From the NCBI GenBank assembly GCA_031460455.1, contig JAVKTQ010000002.1, forward strand, positions 248,001 through 312,000: 64,000 nt of DNA, in the 5' to 3' direction. Shown here one piece after another: positions 63,065 through 64,000 of this stretch. This DNA comes from Sporomusaceae bacterium. Its GTDB lineage: Bacteria; Bacillota; Negativicutes; Sporomusales; UBA7701. Made by a program: the position numbers and the translations under genes. Numbering within the stretch: the first letter of the stretch is position 1; every line of letters starts with the position of its first letter. The notes below the pieces were generated by a model. It saw only the letters and a program-made list of their open reading frames with translations, ran no database searches and was not told the DNA's origin.

Positions 63065-64000
63065 CTAAGAATGCTGGATCCGCGGGTCGAGATAGCAATA
63101 CAGCACATCGACCGCGAGATTGACCAGCACGAAAATCGTTCCCACCAGCAGCACCGCCCCCTGCACACGGGGGTAATCGGACACCATGATCCCCTCGATC
63201 ACATACGAACCGATCCCCGGCCAGGAAAACACCGTCTCCGTCAGCACCGCGCCGCCCAGCAGCGCCCCCATCTGGAGGCCGATGACCGTCACAATCGGGA
63301 TGAGCGCGTTCCTGAGGGCATGCTTCACGATCACCACGCCCTCCCGCAGGCCCTTCGCGCGGGCGGTGCGGATATAATCCTGGCGGATGGTCTCCAGCAT
63401 CGTCGCCCGCGTCATCCTGGCGATGATCGCCGTCGAATACGAGCCGAGGGCAATCGCCGGCATAATAAGATGGCGGAAAGCGTCCCAGAAAGACTCCATA
63501 TTGCCGGTCAAAAGCGAATCAAGCAGATACAGGCCGGTCACATCGTCGGGCGTCAGGCCGATCGAAATCCGGCCGGACGCCGGCAGCCAGCCCAGCGTCA
63601 CCGAGAAAAGGATAATCATCATCAGCCCCAGCCAGAAAATCGGCATACTCACCCCCAGCAGCGCGACCGTCATCGCCCCGTAGTCCCACGCCGAATTCTG
63701 CCTCACAGCCGAAATGACCCCCAGCACAAGGCCCAGCACCGCGGCGATGCACACCGCCGACACCGCCAGCTCCACCGTCGCCGGGAAGCGCTTCATCAGC
63801 TCGGCCGAAATCGACGTCTTCGTAATCACCGACTTGCCCAGGTCGCCGCGGACCGTATTCTTCATATAATCGTAAAACTGCACGTAAATCGGCTTGTTCA
63901 GCCCCAGCTCCTCGCGGAGCGCCTCCACGCGCTCCGTCGTGGCGTGCTCGCCGAGAATGATCGTCGCGGGATCGGTTGTGAAAGAATGCATTACCACGAA
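63065..64000 (-). CDS. Peptide ABC transporter permease (OppB/DppB), cut by window edge
   Basis: At least 311 residues of a DppB-type permease. LGLNKPIYVQFYDYMKNTVRGDLG, SMPIFWLGLMMIILFSV and TARAKGLREGVVIVKHALRNALIP (in parts) are hallmarks. The start lies outside: the first visible residues (HSFTTDPA) correspond to about position 30 of full-length proteins, after the missing first span. The stop is at 63065, 14 bases before the dppC gene. Confidence 0.92.
   Translation of the reverse strand, partial: FVVMHSFTTDPATIILGEHATTERVEALREELGLNKPIYVQFYDYMKNTVRGDLGKSVITKTSISAELMKRFPATVELAVSAVCIAAVLGLVLGVISAVRQNSAWDYGAMTVALLGVSMPIFWLGLMMIILFSVTLGWLPASGRISIGLTPDDVTGLYLLDSLLTGNMESFWDAFRHLIMPAIALGSYSTAIIARMTRATMLETIRQDYIRTARAKGLREGVVIVKHALRNALIPIVTVIGLQMGALLGGAVLTETVFSWPGIGSYVIEGIMVSDYPRVQGAVLLVGTIFVLVNLAVDVLYCYLDPRIQHS

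Overview
The window reads as a GC-rich chromosomal segment of a motile, probably spore-forming, double-membraned member of the Firmicutes (Negativicutes, Sporomusaceae-like). The flagellar block keeps the classic Bacillus/Clostridia order (recD2 and comFC, then yvyF-flgM-flgN-flgK-flgL-yviE-fliW-csrA-hag-flaG-fliD-fliS, then hpf/raiA-secA-prfB, later csaB and ftsEX-ctp). An autotransporter-type outer-membrane protein lies in the middle, which only a diderm would carry. A near-perfect sigma-H promoter before hpf fits a sporulating lineage. No rRNA, tRNA, CRISPR array or insertion sequence was seen.

Layout. (1) 77-12840, minus strand: a tightly packed, translationally coupled twelve-gene locus for a nonulosonic (pseudaminic-acid-type) sugar: pseB, pseC, a PseF-type cytidylyltransferase, a PseG-formyltransferase fusion, pseI, a second SpsF-type nucleotidyltransferase, an oxidoreductase, a second aminotransferase, an acetyltransferase, a putative glycosyltransferase-like protein, a PseA/WbpG-type amidotransferase and an amidase. 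(2) 13127-17435: recD2, comFC, a DUF1836 regulator, a CGGC-like protein and a small membrane peptide, then an HD-GYP gene on the opposite strand. (3) 18316-35026: the flagellar filament and chaperone operon(s), with three tandem flagellins (two encode the same protein) and a Maf glycosyltransferase that probably attaches the sugar made in region 1. FlgM, FliW and CsrA supply the checkpoint; each flagellin leader carries a hairpin presenting a CsrA motif. (4) 35027-43478: a candidate structured RNA, a zinc-ribbon protein, a cluster of DnaA boxes, an amino-acid ABC transporter split by an autotransporter gene, a cold-shock protein, hpf, and small or periplasmic proteins. (5) 43722-52309: secA, prfB with its programmed frameshift, a DUF2993 protein, a DUF5693 membrane protein with csaB, and a YitT protein. 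(6) 52315-60146: a second candidate structured RNA, a split transketolase, an M50 protease, ftsEX, an M23 hydrolase and a carboxyl-terminal protease. (7) 60192-64000, minus strand: an Opp/Dpp peptide transporter operon running off the right edge.

The most unusual things are two unassigned multi-hairpin RNA candidates (35088-35327 and 52474-52672), a dispersed family of about 120-230 bp intergenic palindromic elements whose outer arms co-vary between copies, a DnaA-box cluster beside an AT-rich promoter, and an autotransporter whose passenger resembles TNT-type NADase toxins. All family names rest on reading the translated sequence; no database search was run.
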